This document shows, in pieces, positions 60,089-64,000 of a DNA stretch of 64,000 bases (position 1 is its first letter; the number at the start of each line of letters is the position of its first letter). The notes beneath the pieces are model-generated. The model searched no databases and was not told the DNA's origin. It saw only the letters and a program-made list of their open reading frames with translations. A program made the position numbers and the translations under genes. Source of the DNA: Candidatus Aristotella avistercoris (GTDB lineage Bacteria > Bacillota > Clostridia > Oscillospirales > Ruminococcaceae); contig CAJFOV010000022.1 of NCBI GenBank assembly GCA_904397835.1, forward strand, positions 35,777 to 99,776. The letters run 5' to 3'.

Positions 60089-61663
60089 TCAGCGGTTGTT
60101 GAGTTCTGCAAGGTTTAAAATGTTCCGGCAGAGCAGGGTGATGAGGGCTCCCACCAACAGGTTCCACCCCAGGGTGGCCAGCAATGCCAGCACCGTGGCC
60201 CAGGCGGTTGCCGCCAGCAGGAAATAGACCCACACAGCCAAAATGATACCGGGCAGCGACAGCAGGAGAATCGCCAGCAGATAGAGCACCAGAATCAGGC
60301 CCTTGCTCTGCAGGGTGCCAAAGAGCCGGTCCATCAGGATGTTGGCCGCCATAAACAGCAGGGAGAAGCCGAAGTGGGCCGCCACGCAGGCCGCCGTCTC
60401 CCACGGGCTGGCCCCAAGGATCAAACCGATGGGTACAAAGATGCAGATCCCCTGGATGAGAAACTTCTCCATAGATTCCAGGCAGGTCATCACCAGTTTG
60501 ACAAAGGGCGGCTGGGGGGAGAGGTAGACATAGGGCAGCAGCAGCTCCCTGGCCCAGCGGCCGGAGGAGACAGAGAACAACTGCAGATAGATGACAAAGC
60601 AGAAGATGGGGAGGATCCCCGCCTCCCGCATGAAGAGGGAGACCAGGATGGAGACCGCCGCAAAGATCAGGGAGGTGGTGTCCAGAAGCAGCAGCCGGGA
60701 GCGCCGGTTCTCCACCTGATGCTTGAAGAAAAACACGCTGGCGCCCCTGCCGTGGCCCAGCCCCACCTTGCCTAGGCGCACCTTCTGGGGGAGGGCCTCA
60801 GCCACCTTCCCCTCTTTGGAGGCGTTGATGGCGCTGAAGGAGATCTCCGTGGCTTGGAGCACATCCTCATAGTAGTCGGTGCTGGTTCGGCTGATCCAGA
60901 GGAAGATCAGCCCCCACAGCAGGAGGATGCCGCCGGCGCCCCCCAGGGCCATGGTCCACTGGCCGGTGAAGATTCCCTGTTCCAACGCAAGGAGCCACCC
61001 GCCCACAGGGAGAAAATAGGTGGCCCTGGCCTGGCACCGGTCCACCAGGGCCTGTAGGACATTCCCCGGATCCATTGCCATAGGCAGGATAAAATAGAGG
61101 GCCAGCAGGATCAGCAGCAACACAAAGCCCGCCTTAAAAGGGGTGCGCCGCTGCGGATGGGTGCCAAGATAGGAGTACAGGGCCATGGCGGTGATCTGCG
61201 AACAGAAGAGGGTCAGGGCATAGCACAGCAGTACCAGCAGGAGATCCCCCAGTGAGATGCCGTAGAGGGTGTGCAGCCAGCCATACTGGAACACCAGGAA
61301 GCACCCCGTCAGCAGGGTGACGCCCATCTGCCGCACCAGGCCGTAGATCAAAATTCCCTTGGGGGACAGGGGCGTCTGGAACAACAGGTTCACATCTGCC
61401 ATGGAGTAGAAGGACGCCCCGGAGCGGAACCCCTGGTAGGCGCCCAGGAAAAACATCAGGTACACCAGCCCCAGCACCATGGCGTGAAACTCCCGAATAT
61501 CCCGCAGCTGGGCGCCTTCGACGGGATCCACACTTCCGGAGACAACCACCAGGACCACCATGGCCAGCAGGAACAGATAGAGGATCAGCTTGGAGGGCCG
61601 GTGCAGGGTCTCCTTCAAGGAGTTTTTGATCCGTGTACCGGTCAGGTAGATCAGTGCGCTCAT
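60089..61663 (-). CDS. ABC exporter membrane subunit (putative ABC exporter family)
   Basis: 524 residues with many hydrophobic segments (about ten). Resembles the large clostridial 'putative ABC exporter' membrane proteins with LMFFLGAYQGFRSGASFYSM near residue 75 and GRGASVFFFKHQVENRRSRL in the middle. Its start overlaps the stop of the ATPase gene by four bases. Substrate unknown. Confidence 0.83.
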   Translation of the reverse strand: MSALIYLTGTRIKNSLKETLHRPSKLILYLFLLAMVVLVVVSGSVDPVEGAQLRDIREFHAMVLGLVYLMFFLGAYQGFRSGASFYSMADVNLLFQTPLSPKGILIYGLVRQMGVTLLTGCFLVFQYGWLHTLYGISLGDLLLVLLCYALTLFCSQITAMALYSYLGTHPQRRTPFKAGFVLLLILLALYFILPMAMDPGNVLQALVDRCQARATYFLPVGGWLLALEQGIFTGQWTMALGGAGGILLLWGLIFLWISRTSTDYYEDVLQATEISFSAINASKEGKVAEALPQKVRLGKVGLGHGRGASVFFFKHQVENRRSRLLLLDTTSLIFAAVSILVSLFMREAGILPIFCFVIYLQLFSVSSGRWARELLLPYVYLSPQPPFVKLVMTCLESMEKFLIQGICIFVPIGLILGASPWETAACVAAHFGFSLLFMAANILMDRLFGTLQSKGLILVLYLLAILLLSLPGIILAVWVYFLLAATAWATVLALLATLGWNLLVGALITLLCRNILNLAELNNR

Positions 61664-62373
61664 TGCTCCGTGTCCCCCCGATGCTCCGTAATGGCAAAGA
61701 ACAGCTCCTCCAGAGAGGGCTCCCCCTCCTCCATGGGCCGGTTGTACCGGGTGGCGGCGATGGAGCCGTCCATCATGATGTGTGCCACGTCCCAGTAGTC
61801 CTCCACGCTGTCCAGCATGTGGGTGCTGATGAGCAGGCTCACCCCCTGTTCCTTCAGTTCCCGGAACAGGAGCTTGAGCTCCTTGATGGCGTGGGGATCC
61901 AGCCCAACCATGGGCTCGTCGAAGATCAGCACCTTGGGCCGGTGGAGCAGGGCACAGCAGATGCTCAGCTTCTGCTGCATCCCCTTGGAGAGCTCCTTGC
62001 CCAGCTTGTCCTTTTTGTCCAACAGCTCAAACCGCGCCAGCAGGGCCTGCATCTCCTCCTGCCACTGGTCCAACTCATAGGCCCGGGCGATAAACTCCAG
62101 GTGTTCCCCCACCGTGAGCAGGTCGTACACCGCCGGCATCTCTGGGACATAGCCCAGCACCCGCTTTGCCTGGACGGATTTGTTGGGGAACCCGCAGATG
62201 GTGATCTCCCCCTGGAACCGCAGCAGGCCGGTGATACATTTGATGATGGTGGACTTACCGGCCCCATTGGGCCCCAGCAGAACGGCGATCTCCCCGTCCC
62301 CCACCTGGAAACTCAGGTCCTGGTTGGCCAGAACTTTGCCATAACGTTTGCTGACATGGGATACTTGGAACAT
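61660..62373 (-). CDS. ABC transporter ATP-binding protein
   Basis: 237 residues. Walker A GPNGAGKST (about 37-45), signature LSKGMQQKL, Walker B VLIFDEPMVGLDP. ABC-2-type exporter ATPase paired with the membrane subunit downstream. ATG 62373 follows AGGAGGAAATT; the upstream open frame lacks a ribosome site. Confidence 0.93.
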   Translation of the reverse strand: MFQVSHVSKRYGKVLANQDLSFQVGDGEIAVLLGPNGAGKSTIIKCITGLLRFQGEITICGFPNKSVQAKRVLGYVPEMPAVYDLLTVGEHLEFIARAYELDQWQEEMQALLARFELLDKKDKLGKELSKGMQQKLSICCALLHRPKVLIFDEPMVGLDPHAIKELKLLFRELKEQGVSLLISTHMLDSVEDYWDVAHIMMDGSIAATRYNRPMEEGEPSLEELFFAITEHRGDTEQ

Positions 62374-62546
62374 AATTTCCTCCTCAAACAGGCGGGGCCT
62401 CTCCGCACAACACTGGGCATCCAATGCCCCCGGGGCCCTCTTTTTTGCATTGTAGCAGCTGCTATGGCAAAATACAAGGTTGTCCGTCCAATGGAAAGAA
62501 AGTCTTAAAAAAGCCACTGTTTTCCAGACGCCATGGGGCCGCTCAG
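62374..62546. other. Intergenic region between ABC exporter and tRNA locus
   Basis: About 170 bases. Should contain the exporter promoter on the minus strand; I do not see a convincing one. Nothing else identified. Confidence 0.35.
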
Positions 62547-62575
62547 TTGACGGAGCGGGCTCATTTTGTTATAAT
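62547..62575 (+). promoter_or_regulatory. Strong promoter ahead of the tRNA locus
   Basis: TTGACG (62547-62552), 17 bases, TATAAT (62570-62575). The transcript would start with two hairpins (GCTCC/GGAGC and GGCCGT/ACGGCC) and then run through the tRNA remnant towards the intact tRNA. Confidence 0.75.
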
Positions 62576-62641
62576 AAGAATGCTCCTTGGATGGGAGCAG
62601 GGCCGTTTTTAGGAACGGCCGGTGCCATTATAAATAGGTAT

Positions 62642-62740
62642 GGAGACGTATCGAAGTGGTCGTAACGAGCTTGACTCGAAATGGTCGACCAGACTGTTCG
62701 TTTTGTCCACCCGAAAATCCAGCCGTGATGCGGGTTTGTC
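62642..62740 (+). pseudogene. Decayed tandem copy of the tRNA-Ser locus
   Basis: GGAGACGTATCGAAGTGGTC (62642-62661) and the anticodon part CTCGAAATG (62675-62683) align with the intact tRNA-Ser at 62824. The stretch 62714-62738 (AAAATCCAG...ATGCGGGTTTG) aligns with the start of the intact gene's terminator. Between them the variable arm, T arm and 3' acceptor strand are shortened by about 18 bases and unrecognisable, and no matching GTCTCC 3' strand exists. The whole unit, tRNA plus terminator, appears to have been duplicated and then decayed. Confidence 0.7.
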
Positions 62741-62778
62741 TCAGTTCAAAAAAGTGAATATTTTGCTGTTCTGCCCTG

Positions 62779-62807
62779 TTGTTCTGTCCTCAGTATTTTT
62801 TCAGAAT
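62779..62807 (+). promoter_or_regulatory. Possible proximal promoter of tRNA-Ser
   Basis: TTGTTC (62779-62784), 17 bases, CAGAAT (62802-62807), with the start expected about 10 bases before the tRNA. Confidence 0.4.
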
Positions 62808-62823
62808 TTCAGGCTTAACATAT

Positions 62824-62912
62824 GGAGAGTTGTCCGAGTGGTCGAAGGTGCAGCACTCGAAATGCTGTGTTCCCAAAAGGAACCTAGGGTTCGAATCCCT
62901 AACTCTCCGCCA
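62824..62912 (+). tRNA. tRNA-Ser(CGA), CCA encoded
   Basis: Acceptor strand GGAGAGT pairs with ACTCTCC. The anticodon stem CAGCA/TGCTG encloses loop CTCGAAA, anticodon CGA at 62858-62860, reading UCG. A long variable arm (GTTCC/GGAAC) is typical of serine tRNA, and the T arm is GGGTTCGAATCCC. Discriminator G and CCA are encoded (62909-62912). The 3' end next to an integrase gene is a classic attachment site. Confidence 0.97.
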
Positions 62913-62915
62913 AAA

Positions 62916-62957
62916 AGTCCAGTAACCATGCGGGTTTGCTGGACTTTTCTTTTTTTC
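62916..62957 (+). terminator. Terminator of tRNA-Ser
   Basis: AGTCCAG pairs with CTGGACT, followed by TTTCTTTTTTT. Confidence 0.85.
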
Positions 62958-63016
62958 TCCAAGTGGTTTGTGCTCGACATTTTTTGCAGGGCAGAACAGC
63001 CAAACACAGATATTTT

Positions 63017-64000
63017 TTACCTTGCAACCGCTTCATCGTCAGATTTTTCTATCTCACTCCACTTACTCTGAAAACCTTCAGCGTCCGGCAAAAACATTCC
63101 GCTCACCATGGCTTGTGCGGAGGATATCTTTGACGAATAATCCAAATGCGCATAGATGTTTGCGGTTGTACTGAAATCTGAGTGCCCCAACCAGTCCTGG
63201 ATCTGTTTTAGAGGGACGCCATTGGCCAGCAACAGGCTTGCACAGCTGTGGCGAAGATCGTGAAAACGCATCTTTTTCATTCCGTGCCTTTGAATAAATG
63301 CGGGAAATTGTGTGGTCAGATAGTCGGGTCTCAGAAGATCGCCCATTTCATCCACGAATACAAAGCCATCGTATTCGTAGTTGTAGCAGTTACCGCAAAC
63401 CTTTTTGTTCAATGCCTGCGCTTCTTTCACCTTTTGAAAATACTCTTTGAAACTGCCCACAAGGGGAAGTGTGCGCATACTGGATTTTGTTTTAGCCGAC
63501 TCCTGTTCGATCATCTGGGTTTTTCCATCAAGCTGAATAGAAGTGACCGTTCGTTTCACTGTCAGCGTTCCTCGTTCGAAGTCGATAGCGTCCCATTTCA
63601 GTCCGCATACTTCTCCACGTCGCAGACCGTAAAAGGCGGCAACCAAAACCGGTAGTTCCAGCTTAGTACCCTTGATCACCTCAAAAAGATGTTGAAGCTC
63701 CGCCGCATCCAAAAACACTGGTTGGAAATCATTCTTCTTTGGTCGATCTACTTTCAACGCCACATTCTGTGATACCAGATCGGTTTTCAAGGCGTATTTG
63801 AGCGCCTGATGGATCACAGCGTGGTAGTGGATGACGGAATTGGGCTTGACGGTTTTCAGCTTTTCGGAATAGAACTGCTGGATGTGCCTTGCTTCCAAGT
63901 CCTTTAGGGTGATCGGCTTATTCCGGAAATACGGCTCGATGGTCTGCTTCACCATGCTCTCATAGGAGCCGAAGGTGGTGGGCTTCACCCTGACCTTGAC
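63017..64000 (-). CDS. Tyrosine-type site-specific integrase, 5' end outside window
   Basis: At least 327 residues visible; the frame is open to the window edge, so the N-terminus is missing. An N-terminal SAM-like core-binding domain (MVKQTIEPYFRNKPITLKDL) is followed by the catalytic domain with YGLRRGEV (first Arg), HDLRH (His-x-x-Arg), LGHSDFSTTANIYAH (His and nucleophile Tyr). All catalytic residues are present. Base composition is clearly lower in GC than the neighbouring host genes. It points toward tRNA-Ser, 100 bases away, so this is the int-attL end of an integrative element (ICE or prophage) extending to the right. Confidence 0.94.
   Translation of the reverse strand, partial: VKVRVKPTTFGSYESMVKQTIEPYFRNKPITLKDLEARHIQQFYSEKLKTVKPNSVIHYHAVIHQALKYALKTDLVSQNVALKVDRPKKNDFQPVFLDAAELQHLFEVIKGTKLELPVLVAAFYGLRRGEVCGLKWDAIDFERGTLTVKRTVTSIQLDGKTQMIEQESAKTKSSMRTLPLVGSFKEYFQKVKEAQALNKKVCGNCYNYEYDGFVFVDEMGDLLRPDYLTTQFPAFIQRHGMKKMRFHDLRHSCASLLLANGVPLKQIQDWLGHSDFSTTANIYAHLDYSSKISSAQAMVSGMFLPDAEGFQSKWSEIEKSDDEAVAR

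Noticed and set aside
1..64000. CRISPR arrays or transposase genes
   Set aside because: No regularly spaced repeats and no transposase-like frame seen. The only recombinase is the tRNA-linked integrase.

Overview
The window is about 60% GC and densely coded on both strands. It carries sporulation genes (spoVAC-D-E, gpr, spoIIP, a ytaF-like gene), an anaerobic class III ribonucleotide reductase, an [FeFe] hydrogenase, a type III glutamine synthetase, a DegV protein and Gram-positive promoters and Shine-Dalgarno sites. This combination points to a strictly anaerobic, spore-forming Firmicute of the high-GC gut Clostridia (Oscillospiraceae, the Flavonifractor/Pseudoflavonifractor/Lawsonibacter/Oscillibacter neighbourhood). 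That placement is inferred from gene content, not from a marker-gene phylogeny.

Layout. 1-7.1 kb: the 3' part of pnp, an orphan gene behind a promoter that is itself a palindrome, a CNNM/CorC-type membrane protein followed by proB-proA, and a one-helix membrane protein. 7.2-11 kb: a marR-degV operon (minus) and spoVAC-spoVAD-spoVAE (plus). 11-14.3 kb: the class III RNR operon (minus), controlled by two NrdR boxes. The glycyl-radical segment of NrdD lies in a separate 53-codon gene between nrdD and nrdG. 14.6-22.5 kb: rpsT, gpr-spoIIP, a DUF4430 lipoprotein, lepA broken by one base in an A8 run, hemW and a ChrB-N-like protein. 22.7-26.5 kb: asnA and a type III glnA (ammonia assimilation), then a GNAT acetyltransferase.

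26.8-39.5 kb (minus) is the most unusual region: 19 tightly packed genes for a PBSX-like contractile phage particle. They run from terminase, portal, protease and capsid through connectors, sheath, tube and baseplate to the fibre. I find no tape-measure protein, holin, endolysin, integrase, repressor or replication gene. A perfect LexA/SOS box lies 24 bases upstream of the first gene, and strong terminators bound the cluster on both sides. It looks like a domesticated, DNA-damage-inducible particle or gene-transfer-agent-like locus with an exceptionally reduced tail.

39.6-50.3 kb: a small glycine-rich protein, an Eis-like acetyltransferase, pyridoxamine kinase, a large membrane protein that looks like a catalytically dead P-type ATPase, rlmB, an Ogg-like DNA glycosylase, a small Cys protein paired with a group-B-like [FeFe] hydrogenase, and an AlaX-type editing protein. 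50.5-62.4 kb: an EF-G paralogue, an sdpR-sdpI-like pair, a ytaF-like gene, thiC behind a TPP riboswitch and terminator, an amino-acid ABC importer, a threonine-aldolase-like enzyme and an ABC exporter. 62.6-64 kb: a decayed copy of tRNA-Ser, an intact tRNA-Ser(CGA), and the end of a tyrosine integrase gene with visibly lower GC. This is the edge of an integrated element that continues past the window.

Most gene starts were set by Shine-Dalgarno spacing. Functional names rest on motif and family recognition without database searches.
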